Assembly: GCF_020623625.1 (NCBI RefSeq)
Contig: NC_060204.1
Location: forward strand, 62,001 to 126,000
Reading direction: 5' to 3'
DNA: 64,000 nt
Origin: Saccharomycodes ludwigii
Taxonomy: Eukaryota; Ascomycota; Saccharomycetes; Saccharomycodales; Saccharomycodaceae
Of the stretch, positions 10,300 to 19,613 are shown piece after piece. The position numbers and the translations under genes are program-made. The notes under the pieces are model-generated. The model was not told the origin of the DNA and made no database searches. It saw only the letters and a program-made list of their open reading frames with translations. Numbering within the stretch: the stretch's first letter is position 1; each line of letters begins with the position of its first letter.

Positions 10300-10950
10300 T
10301 TATAAATCTTTAATCATATCTTCTAGGTCTAAATATAAGTCGTCACTGTTGGTAACGCTTTCATCAATGTTTGAAGAATAAGTATCGCGACATTTATCTA
10401 ACTCGTTTAACAATAGCCAGCATTCTTCTATCACATTTGTAACATTCAAACAGGTGTCTAATACACAACCATTTCTTTTATCTAAATCTGTGATAATGGT
10501 AGTAAGCTTATCATTCCGCAAGTTATCAATTTTAATTAATTTTTCTTGGATTCCATATTTATTTAAAACTTGGATTTTCTTTTCCAATTCTATAATATTG
10601 GGTATTGCTAGTACCATGTTATTATCTTGTTCATTATAATAGCTCTCTGGTGATAACAAAGAGGTTATAAATATTTCTAAAAGCTCTTGTTTCATATATT
10701 CTTGTTTTAAATCATTAACAATTTTAACATATTCTTCAATAATATTAGGAACGCAACTAGGTTCTATTTTTATTAATTTTTTTTCATGATTGTTTATTGT
10801 TGCTGTCAGTATTGAGTTGAACTCTTTGAATGCTTCAGATCTATGTGCTTCTTGTTTAGATAATACAGATTCTGTGATTTTCGTTATTTCATTTTCTAGG
10901 CGTTTCAAATCTTCCTGTGCCTTGTTGTTGTTTGTGTATGGTATAGACAT
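10300..10950 (-). CDS. KRE28: Probable Kre28, kinetochore (Spc105 complex) subunit
   Basis: 216 residues, mostly predicted helix with charged heptad-like stretches (about residues 10-60 and 85-150) and an acidic C terminus. There is no catalytic motif. Kre28 pairs with Spc105 in the KMN network and evolves fast, so sequence alone is weak evidence. The call rests on coiled-coil character and on position beside CAB1 in convergent orientation, as YDR531W/YDR532C. It is clearly shorter than the S. cerevisiae protein (about 385 residues); I see no upstream open extension, so this looks like a short natural form. Alternative: an unrelated coiled-coil protein. Confidence 0.6.
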   Translation of the reverse strand: MSIPYTNNNKAQEDLKRLENEITKITESVLSKQEAHRSEAFKEFNSILTATINNHEKKLIKIEPSCVPNIIEEYVKIVNDLKQEYMKQELLEIFITSLLSPESYYNEQDNNMVLAIPNIIELEKKIQVLNKYGIQEKLIKIDNLRNDKLTTIITDLDKRNGCVLDTCLNVTNVIEECWLLLNELDKCRDTYSSNIDESVTNSDDLYLDLEDMIKDL

Positions 10951-12161
10951 TGTATATTACTTAATCCCGTTTGTTTTTTTTTGAGTTTTCAGATGTAATT
11001 TGTTTGTGTTGTTATTTCTTCCCGGCTTTATTGCCCATCTCAAACAGATACAGATGGATTTGTACAGCCATCAAAAATAAAAATAAAAAAATGTAAGGTA
11101 CGGATGGCTTTTTTTAACAAAAAGGAAAAAAAAGAAAAAAACGTGATCATGGCACGTGAGCATGGCACGTGAGCAGAATAAGATTTGCCTCGTTTCTTTT
11201 TTTTCTTTTTTTTCATATAATTTTATTCCTTCGAAGAAAAAATATCAACCAAAATATACTTATTACAAAAGGCAGAAAAAGAATTTTTTTTTTTTTTTAA
11301 ATTACTTTTCTTTCTCCATTCAACTGTTTTTAAACGTAACTTTCATCCAAGTTGTTTCTATGTAATTTACTAATGTCTTGTATTCTTTTCCTTTTTTTGT
11401 TCTGTCTAATACTCATGCATCAAAACTTTAAATCACAACTGAAAACCTCATACAGCAACGAAAATCATTTTCTTTCCTTTTTGTAGCTCTATGTATAAGT
11501 TTATACTTACAGCTATCTCATATGGAAATCAATAAAAATAAACCAAGAAAAATCAGATATTGCATACAATTAAGTTGAAATGGAGATTTTTGTTCTGTTT
11601 TTTTGTTATATGTTTGTATGTCTTTATTATGTTTTATAATAAGTATTTCCAACAAGTATAACAAAAAAGAAAAAAAATATAGATTTCATTTCAATGTGTC
11701 AGTATGCAAAGAACAAAAAAAACTAATTTTTTTTTCTGTTTTTAGTTGCTTTTTTGTTATGTTTATGTTAATTTTTTTTTTTCCATCGTTAATGTATATG
11801 TATATGTTTTATATATATATACATTGATAATGGACTAAAATAGATATAGCAAACAAATGAAGTAACTAAGAATAAAGTGACTTCGATCGCTTATATGTAC
11901 ATGCATATAATCATATCTTTTTATAGATTTCACTTTTATTTTATAATGCATAATACTAACTTTTTTTCTTTTTTTTTTCTTTTTTTTTTTTTGTTTTTGT
12001 TTTTGTTTTTAAATTTTTCATTTTAATGATTTATTTAGAAAGGAAAAAAAAAAAAAAAAAAAAAAAAAAAAGGAAAGAAAAAAGGGAAAAAATTGTGTGT
12101 TATATTTATTTAGTTTACATTTTTTTTTTTTATTATCGTCTTTTTTAAAGTATCCATTTTA
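10951..12161. other. Long gene-free stretch KRE28/RBA50; possible ncRNA locus
   Basis: 1.2 kb with no credible coding region. The KRE28-proximal end carries tandem E-boxes (11148-11173). The middle (about 11400-11580) is less homopolymeric and can form an imperfect hairpin on the minus strand at about 11480-11512. The RBA50-proximal end is dominated by T- and A-runs (A30-type run at about 12042-12071). In S. cerevisiae, from memory, the H/ACA snoRNA gene SNR84 follows RBA50 on the same strand, so this is where an orthologue would be expected. Confidence 0.35.
11148..11173. promoter_or_regulatory. Tandem 13-bp E-box repeat (Cbf1-type CACGTG) upstream of KRE28
   Basis: Two perfect head-to-tail copies of CATGGCACGTGAG (11148-11160, 11161-11173), preceded by a partial third (ACGTGAT at 11141-11147). 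CACGTG is the core for Cbf1 and related bHLH factors. The sites are about 200 bp upstream of the KRE28 ATG. Confidence 0.55.
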
Positions 12162-13478
12162 CTATCTGTTTGTGATTGTATTACTAGAAGATTCTTTCTT
12201 TTTCTTCCTGAAATCACCACCACCCTTTTTCCATAGCCATAGAGCACGTATCGCATAATTCTTGACACTTAGATTTTTACTACTACTAGCTTCTTGTAGA
12301 TTACTAATAATATGGCACATTATTATTAAATCCCAAAATTGAGAATATATTTCAGTGACAGTTCCCTCAACAGTGCCTCCCAATTTTTCAAATGTTTCAA
12401 CATCGACTTCCGGGACTAACTCATAATAACTTTGCTTACCCAACTTATACAAAATACGACCCAATGTTTGGATAGCATAACACCTTTGGCTAGGCATAGT
12501 TGATCTACTCAAAATTCCCAACTCCTCAACAGTGTATCCTTTTAACTCAGCTTTTTTAGAATGGTGGTGCAATCCATCAAATGTGCTTTTGACTTCTATT
12601 TGTGGTGGTATTAAATTTCCATTAAAATCGAATCTTATATCGCCAACATTATCTATTACTGTTGTTGTGGACTTTGTTTCTAACGGTTTCATCCACTCTA
12701 ACTTGTCTATCTCTGTGGGTAAGTCTGGAAAATATAACTCTTTTAATTTATCTTGGAAATCTGGATCATTTAATTCTAATTTTTTCATAGTTTTTTCTAA
12801 TTCATCAGTGTTTGGTTTAATAAAATGTACATCTTTTAATAATTCTTCATTCGTCATGTGGTCCATTTGTTGGATGAATTGATATTCTTGGGGAGCAATA
12901 GCATCTTGTTCGTCATTTACAAATTGATTCGCAGTGTTGTCCTGTAGCGTGTCCTCGTTAGGATTAGTGTCCAAGGAAACTATTCCCAAAGCTTTATCCA
13001 CTGCAGCATCATCCAATTTAGGTAAATCAGGAAATTCTCTCGTACCACCAATCCAATGTTTATCACCAATACTATCTATTTCTGTAAAAATGGGAATATT
13101 TTTAGTGCTGGCGTCGGTAGCATTATTTACACCTTTTGTATTTTTTTTTCTATCATCTATTCTATTAATCAACTTCTCTAAAACTTTAGGGTTCAAAGAG
13201 TCTAATAATTCTTTTCTTTCTTTAGCTAATTGTTCAGGTGACATTTGCATCATCAGTTTGACATTTTCCAAATGAATCTTTTCTGCCTCAGTTAAGTTAT
13301 TGGTCATACTCTCCTTGTTTTGTTTCTTTCTTTTATTTTGCAACCTTTCTTTCCAAGAAGACATTTTATTGGGTTTAAATAACTCTGGAAACCCGTTATT
13401 ATTGCTGGAGTAAACAGTACTATCATCATTTGTGTCACTTGTTGACTTTCTTTCTACAACATCACCCAATAAATCCAT
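12162..13478 (-). CDS. RBA50: Rba50 (RPAP1-like), RNA polymerase II assembly factor
   Basis: 438 residues, nearly the S. cerevisiae length (439). Rba50 helps assemble or import RNA polymerase II, binding Rpb3, and is the yeast counterpart of human RPAP1. Family features are the FKPNKMSSWKERLQ start, the RPAP1 N-terminal block HLENVKLMMQMSPEQLAKER.ELLDSLNP (about residues 88-120), the DKHWIGGTREFPDLP segment, and the C-terminal RPAP1 block around FDGLHHHSKKAELKGYTVEELGILSRSTMPSQRCYAIQTLGRI. The last 25 residues are Lys/Ser-rich. On chromosome IV the gene (YDR527W) lies next to HLR1 and SNA2, as expected here. Confidence 0.94.
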   Translation of the reverse strand: MDLLGDVVERKSTSDTNDDSTVYSSNNNGFPELFKPNKMSSWKERLQNKRKKQNKESMTNNLTEAEKIHLENVKLMMQMSPEQLAKERKELLDSLNPKVLEKLINRIDDRKKNTKGVNNATDASTKNIPIFTEIDSIGDKHWIGGTREFPDLPKLDDAAVDKALGIVSLDTNPNEDTLQDNTANQFVNDEQDAIAPQEYQFIQQMDHMTNEELLKDVHFIKPNTDELEKTMKKLELNDPDFQDKLKELYFPDLPTEIDKLEWMKPLETKSTTTVIDNVGDIRFDFNGNLIPPQIEVKSTFDGLHHHSKKAELKGYTVEELGILSRSTMPSQRCYAIQTLGRILYKLGKQSYYELVPEVDVETFEKLGGTVEGTVTEIYSQFWDLIIMCHIISNLQEASSSKNLSVKNYAIRALWLWKKGGGDFRKKKKESSSNTITNR

Positions 13479-13848
13479 GTTAATATGTTCACCAGATATA
13501 GTATGTGTCTAAATAGTCACAATTCAGGTTTTCACAGTTGTAAAAAACACAAATGGTATAAAGAATTACAATCTCTAGTGATTAAAGCACAAACAGCAGT
13601 TAATATATAATTATTCATTTATAATCAAAAAAAGAAAAAAAAGAAAAAAAAAAAAAAAAATTCAGGGATGTTTTTTCTCCGAAGTGTCAAAGATAACTAC
13701 TTCGGATAATAATAACAAGTTTAAAAAATATCAATAATTTACATTTTGCAAAATATTAGAAAAATAAAAAATTAGAATTTATCAATAGACCTCCTATAAA
13801 AACCTAGATAGTAGATATAAATATTAAGTGAGTATGTTACATATATAT
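13479..13848. other. RBA50 upstream / SNA2 downstream spacer with a perfect inverted repeat
   Basis: 370 bp. It contains an A-rich block (about 13627-13660) and a 7-bp inverted repeat, CCGAAGT (13679-13685) and ACTTCGG (13699-13705), with a 13-nt loop. No gene seen. The hairpin could be a regulatory dyad of RBA50 or part of the SNA2 3' end. Confidence 0.4.
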
Positions 13849-14091
13849 TTATACTATTGAACCATACTGGCCCCCGTTGGTGTGGCCATCAATAGATGAG
13901 TGATAGCCACTCTCCTCGTATGGATGTTTACTGATCACATACAAAGCATGAATTAACCCTGGGAAAAACCCTAATATAAATAATAAAATATTAATCAAAA
14001 AATCTTTAGTAAAAAAACCTCTTTTTATCCAAACAGCCACAGGTGGTAAAAATATTGCAATAAAAACTAAAAACCAATCGCGAGCATGCAT
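13849..14091 (-). CDS. SNA2: Sna2-like small membrane protein (Pmp3/UPF0057 family)
   Basis: 80 residues, two hydrophobic segments (about residues 5-22 and 32-53) joined by the short basic loop typical of the Pmp3 family, starting MHARDW and containing FFPGLIHALYVISKHPYEE. Pmp3-type proteins are tiny proteolipids of plasma membrane or endomembranes; Sna2 in yeast localises to vacuolar and endosomal membranes through tyrosine/acidic signals in its tail. The C-terminal tail here (YHSS..GQYGSIV) keeps tyrosines in that style. S. cerevisiae has 79 residues at YDR525W-A, adjacent to RBA50, so synteny agrees. Confidence 0.93.
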   Translation of the reverse strand: MHARDWFLVFIAIFLPPVAVWIKRGFFTKDFLINILLFILGFFPGLIHALYVISKHPYEESGYHSSIDGHTNGGQYGSIV

Positions 14092-14394
14092 GTTTTTCTT
14101 TTGTGTTTTTTTGTGTAGTTGATATCTTGTTCCTTATGTAAAAATAGGCAATAAGTTGGTTATTTTTTTTTTTAATCAATATAAGGAGCTTATATATATA
14201 TATATTTATTTAATGAATTATTACCACCTGTATTTATATCTACATGACATCTCTTCATATGAATAATATAATGATATCAAGAATATTGCCTATTCAGAGC
14301 AATAAAAAGAAAGAAAGAAAAAAAAAAGGGGAAATTAGTGAAATACATAATAAACATTTTATAGATAAGCCGAGAGCATTAATAAATAATATTA

Positions 14395-14490
14395 TTGTCA
14401 ATCAGAGCCCCTTCGATAAGGGGGAGGAACGCCACAGAGTTACCACTAGCACCGCGTTGTTGTCCGATTGTCGTAGAAACATTTGTAGAA
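14395..14490. other. Candidate structured RNA element (three-way-junction-like inverted repeats)
   Basis: Within an AT-rich desert, CAATC (from 14399) can pair with GATTG (about 14465-14469), enclosing a CCCCTT/AAGGGG hairpin with a 4-nt loop (about 14408-14423) and an AACGC/GCGTT hairpin (about 14428-14458). Downstream, to 14760, further pairings such as CTCAG/CTGAG occur. No match to yeast U-snRNA, RNase P/MRP, SRP or U3 signature boxes by eye. Could also be a decayed element. Confidence 0.3.
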
Positions 14491-16468
14491 ATGAAAAGCA
14501 AGATCAAAAAAAAAAATTATATTTATATATTTGAAACAGTTATTTTTGACCTTCGCGCCACTTATTCTGGAAATGATGCTAGCTGGACTCAGAAACGAAC
14601 GCAATCAATGATTACGACTGAGAGAGTACATAGAACTACTACATAGAGCAAAAGAATTCTATCTACGCAAATACTCCATAGAAAATTGGGTGAGCGGCCA
14701 AAGATATGAACGGACTACTCCAGACATAGGCTAAAGTAGGTAGCAAATACAAAAAGAGTATAAAATTAGATTACTACATTAATTCTGTTTATTGGTATAA
14801 GCAATAAGAAGACCACATGATTTGAAATAATGAACTAATAACCAGGTAAGCTAATTATGTAGTATTTTCTATAGTAAAAGAAAAAAAAAAAAAAAAAAAA
14901 AACATTTTATGAAAGCCTTTGTTATTATTTATTATTATCTTGAAATCATTAACCTTTCATGAACCCACTTAGGCGGTATCAGACTTAGCAACAAAGTAAA
15001 TTTTACCTTTTCTTAATTGTTAAATCTGTTGATCTATTGGTTACAAACTTTTTTAGTAGTTTTTATAAAAGGTGTTAAAGTCAAAAAAAAAAAATTCGTG
15101 TTTCTTGTAATAAGTAAAAGATTTAACTCAATAGTCCTTTGTTTATTTTTAAATTTATAATTTTGATCTCTATACAATGACAATTGCGATCATAAAAAGG
15201 TATTTTTTATTATTCAAAAAAAAACATGAAATTATGATAAATTGCATTTTAAGCCAATCCAGTTTTTCGGACATTAACATCTATGGAAGTACAAGCTTGT
15301 TTGGCAAGGAAGAAAGTATTTTTTTTTTTTTTTTTTTGAATCCCCTTTTAACCCCTCTACCCCGATAAATCAAAATAATAACCTAAGAATCAAACGGTAT
15401 TCTTTGGCATATTGCACTTGAAAGTAAGAAATAAACAAACAAATAGAAAGGAATGCAGACTTGAATTACTAAACAAAAAAAAAAAAAAGTCATAATAAAA
15501 CAACCAAGAAAGAGTGACAAATATAGGAAGAACTTTAATTATGATTTAGATTGCTACTTCAGTGCAAATCGTTTCCTAATATAGAAATATAATTAATTGA
15601 TTTTAAAAATTATGCCCAGCAAAATTTCTATTTATTTTTTATTTATTTATTTATTTATTTATTTATTTGTTTAATCATTTTTTTTTTTTTTTTTATTTTA
15701 TTTTAAATTAATAAATAATATGACAATGCAGTATTAAATCGTAAATAGTAAATAGTAAATAGTAAATAATAAATAACAAATAACAAATGACCGATAGTCA
15801 AAATTATATATTACTTTAAACATTGAGGGGTTTTTTTTTTTCGTGTTATTTATCGTTGGTCCAAATAATAACGACAAGACATTAACGTGCAAGGGGAAAA
15901 TGTGGCAAAGGAAAAGAAGAAGAAGAAGAGGAAAAAAAAAAAAACATATTCTAATTATGAGAAAACAGCGTACACAATAATATTGACTGTGAATTATATG
16001 AGTTTTTACTTATCAAAAAGTCTAGAATCTTTAACTATATGTATTATTATGCAGTAATGAATAAGACAGAACAAAAAAAGGAATTTATTTATTTTAAAAT
16101 TTTAATTACAATATAACCAATATTTGGAGTTCTTTTTTTATCTCCTTACTTTTTTATAAATATCGTTTCTTTTTTTTTTTTTTTTTTTTACTAAGAATTA
16201 TCTTGTAGCATAAGCCTACTTACCACGAATCTACCCGTTCTTAGTAAAATGAGTAACAAAAACTTTTTTTTCCTTATCCCGTAGAATTAAACTATTCATA
16301 GGTCTCAACGATAACAATTTACATTGAGTATTCCCCCTCCGTCTGCCTAGAAAAAGAAAAGAAATAACAACAAAAAAATAATAAAAAAAGGATTATTATT
16401 ATCTTTTTTTTTTTTTTTTTTTTTCCGTAGTTATTATTTTCTTTTTTTCTTTTTTTTTTTTCCTTTGA

Positions 16469-16478
16469 TATATAAAAA
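16469..16478 (+). promoter_or_regulatory. TATA box of the small GPI-type gene
   Basis: TATATAAAAA, 195 bp upstream of the ATG at 16664 and preceded by long pyrimidine tracts, in keeping with a strongly expressed TATA-class gene. Confidence 0.55.
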
Positions 16479-16663
16479 GAGGATGTTTTGTTTTATTTCA
16501 GAAACTTTTTCTTTTTTCTTTTTTTTCGTCCTTTAAAAAGAGGTTCTTTTTGATTGATGTTTTAATTCTTAATTTTCTTTTTAAATTCATTTCTAGTATT
16601 TTATCTTACTTACTGATAAAGACAGAAAGAAGTATACCAAAACACATATAACACAATATAAAA

Positions 16664-16876
16664 ATGCAATTCAAGACTATCGTTGCCGCCTTTGCTACTG
16701 TTGCCGCTGTCCAAGCCGCTAACACTTCCAATGCTTCCAATGCTTCCAATGCTTCCAACTCTTCCAACGATACTACCTCCTCTGTCTCCACCGCTGGTGC
16801 TGCTAACGCCAACGCCATGGGTGCTGCTGGTTTGTTCGGTGCTGCCGTCGCTGCCGGTGTTGCTTTCTTATTTTAA
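16664..16876 (+). CDS. Tiny GPI-type cell wall glycoprotein (YDR524C-B / YCL048W-A family)
   Basis: 70 residues. An N-terminal signal peptide ([18 protein letters not shown]) is followed by a short Asn/Ser/Thr segment with six closely packed N-glycosylation sequons (N-T-S, three N-A-S, N-S-S, N-D-T) and a C-terminal Ala/Gly hydrophobic tail ending VAFLF that suits GPI attachment. Codon choice is extreme (GCC/GCT, TCC, AAC, GGT), quite unlike neighbouring genes, which points to very high expression. A nine-base repeat (AATGCTTCC) makes up the sequon array. Position next to AGE1 equals YDR524C-B, whose duplicate is YCL048W-A. Overlapping frames are shadows. Function in the wall is unknown. Confidence 0.85.
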   Translation: MQFKTIVAAFATVAAVQAANTSNASNASNASNSSNDTTSSVSTAGAANANAMGAAGLFGAAVAAGVAFLF

Positions 16877-17905
16877 GGAGTTTCATTAGGTGTTTGAATC
16901 GTGAGTTGCAAGTATTAATAGATGTTTTTTTTTTTTTTTTAGATTTTAAAGTTTTTAAATTTGTTTTAAGTTTAGTTAGCTTATTTTTTAGTTTTATTTT
17001 ATTTTTTAATTTAAAATTAATTTTTTTTTCGATGTTTGACTACTATATACACTATACTATTACTATAAAAAGATTATAATAATTAATATTAAGAGTTATT
17101 TTTTATTTATTTTAACTGGTTTCAAAGCGGCGAGCTTGTAGTGTGGATTATTTTTTTTTGGAAATCAGATTTTTAGAATTAAAAGTAAGCGTGTGATAGG
17201 GAACACGTTTTCTTTATCATGTGTAAAATTTGACTCTGATTATCTTGTGATTTTTTTTTTTTTCGGGGGTTATCTGCGGGTATACTGAATAGAAATTCTT
17301 TTCATTCATAGTCAGTTTTCGTTGCATCTGGATGCCCGTACACATCTTGTAGCCGAAGTAAGCCCATCAAGTGCCGGCTAAAGTTTCTTTTTTCTATGCT
17401 GGAAGGAAAAAGGGGAAAAATAAAAAAAAAAGGACAGAAGAGGACACCTTAATATAACACCCGTACATCTACAATCAATCGAAGATCTATATGCCTTTTT
17501 AGATTAACAACTCTAAACAAAAAAAAAAAAAAAATTCATCACTATGAAGTGCGGGTTAGTATTTCATATATATATACTTTACAATAATTGCATAGAAATC
17601 ACTGTAGAATAATATATATATATATATATTTTTTTGTTTCGTTTTTGTTTTTGTTTTTGTTTTTGTTTTTGTTTCTGATTAAAGGAAACAGAGAAAAAAA
17701 AATTAAAAAAAATAAAACTAAATCACTATTATTTACCTTTTATTGTATAGTTTACTCTTCTTTTTTTTTTTTTTTTTACTGAACAGTCGAATAGGCAAAT
17801 AGGACCTATTTCTTAGCATAGTCTGAAACTGTAAAAAAACAAAAGCAAAAAGGAAAAAGAAAAAAAAAACCAGGAAGGAAATATTTAGCAAACGTCTAGT
17901 CAAAA
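16877..17905. other. Spacer between the small wall protein gene and AGE1
   Basis: 1.03 kb. T-rich 3' flank, then a less AT-rich part at about 17110-17480 with CCCGTACA motifs, then (TA)n at 17610-17629, a TTTTTG array (about 17633-17672) and poly-T/A runs leading to AGE1. No RNA gene recognised. Confidence 0.45.
17457..17470 (+). promoter_or_regulatory. Rap1-like site upstream of AGE1
   Basis: ACACCCGTACATCT matches the Rap1 consensus ACACCCRYACAY. A weaker relative containing CCCGTACACATC lies at about 17334-17345. It is 435 bp upstream of the AGE1 ATG and 580 bp downstream of the wall gene stop. Confidence 0.45.
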
Positions 17906-19545
17906 ATGGGCTCTCAGCTTAGTATTTTCACAAACGACAGCGATACGGGTTCTACTTCAACATCATCATTTATTTATAACACAGAATATATTGCTAAAAT
18001 AACAAATAATAAAGTTAAGTTACCTGCAAATTTAAGATCTATATTCTATGACAACAGATGGATCCCTCTAATAATGATATCAGATGAAGGACCAGGTGGG
18101 AAAAAGAATGATAGAGAAGAGAGAGATCAAGGTCGCACTGGTAGTAATACAGGCAACACTAGTAAAAAAACTGATACAGAATATATATTATATTTGAACC
18201 AAGGTTATACCAATGGGAATTTCCCATTAGAATACAAGTTTGTCAATATGGAACAAAATGACAAGCTATTAGATTTGAGGATAAAAAAATTTAAACCAAC
18301 ACAGAATAATACCAACAACAACGAATTGCTAAAATATTCTATAAGTTTTGATAATATAACAAGTACAGGTTGTTATAGACTTGTCTTGAGATTAAACAAA
18401 AATGTTGTTTTATTGGATATTCCTATATATATCGAGTGCATTAACACCTCTACCCCAGCTCCTACTATTATTAACCCTGTTTTGAAATTTGAATCGCTAC
18501 TTCAAGATGGCCCTATTTTTAGGACTCAAATTAAAAATACAGAAAATTTTATAACGACCGGCATTCTAAAATCAAATTACAAATCCATATTGGAAAAATC
18601 AACCAAAATTATAGAAAACTTAAATTCAACTATATCAGAATTTCAAAACTTATCTACTTTGTTTTATGACTTGGCTACTAAAATTCTCCCTGAAATGTGT
18701 GGCGGTAAACTGACTTTTTTAATTCCAATTTACGAATCTATTAGCAAATATATACACTCCATAATGTTACCAGATTTATCAACAATACAACAAAATACCC
18801 AAAAAGCGATCAATATTCCCTTAAGCCGGTATTTACAAACAAAAATTTTGGATCACAAGAAACTACAAAGTAAAAGAAAGAATTATCAAGATTCCATTAA
18901 AGATTATTATTCATATATTGGCAAAACATTGAGTAGTAGCGATAATAAAAAATCTTTTTTGAAAAAATTACAATTTGAAAATAGCAGACTAGACTATTTT
19001 CAAACGTTGTCAAATTTGTTATTAGGCAGCGAAGCAAGAGAACTAGGTTATCAATTAAATTCCTTTGTGCCGAATAGTAATTTAAATGCGTTTAAATTTG
19101 ATCAGGATTTTACAGAGTATAATAAACTGGTTCTAGCCTACAAAAGAAAATTAACTACTGCCACAACTTTTGCAGATTTTGATAAAATATTGGTTCCTAA
19201 TAGTTCACGTATTACATATGATAATATAGGTACCTGTGCTAATACTGATGCTTATAACGATTCCTATAATGATAATGATAATAATGTTTATAACGAATCC
19301 TTAAAAATGAGATCTACTAGTGCCATTACTAATACCTTTACTGCTAATTCTAATGGCATCTCCTCCACTTTAACAAATAATTCAACTTCCTCTTCCTCAT
19401 CCGTATCTCATAATACCTATAATGTAAATAATAGTACTGATAATGATAATCATATTGCTAATAATAATAATAATAATAACAACAACAATAATAATATTAA
19501 TTATAATAGTGATAACAATAATAATAATAATAATAATACTAATAA

Positions 19546-19613
<68 letters not shown>

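Larger units (their letters stand above)
14092..16663. other. 2.6-kb gene-poor region
   Basis: No conserved protein gene. It contains a less AT-rich island at about 14395-14760 with strong local inverted repeats, T/A homopolymers, a (TTTA)n array at about 15629-15669, and an AAATAGT/AAATAAC array at about 15740-15788. The promoter of the small wall protein gene lies at its right end (pyrimidine tracts, CCCCT at about 16334, TATA at 16469). A 63-codon open frame at 15177-15368 has no recognisable features and ends in poly-Phe. Confidence 0.5.

Noticed and set aside
13660-13710. CCGAA-containing dyad considered as a centromere CDEIII
   Set aside because: Only a partial match to CDEIII, and no proper CDEI at the right spacing; this gene order is not centromere-linked in S. 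cerevisiae.
14244-14646. Overlapping short frames over the structured island
   Set aside because: One lacks an ATG and neither shows domain or signal features; the inverted repeats explain the composition better.
15177-15368. 63-codon frame with ATG
   Set aside because: Runs into poly-Phe from a T-tract; no recognisable motif; likely chance in a gene desert.
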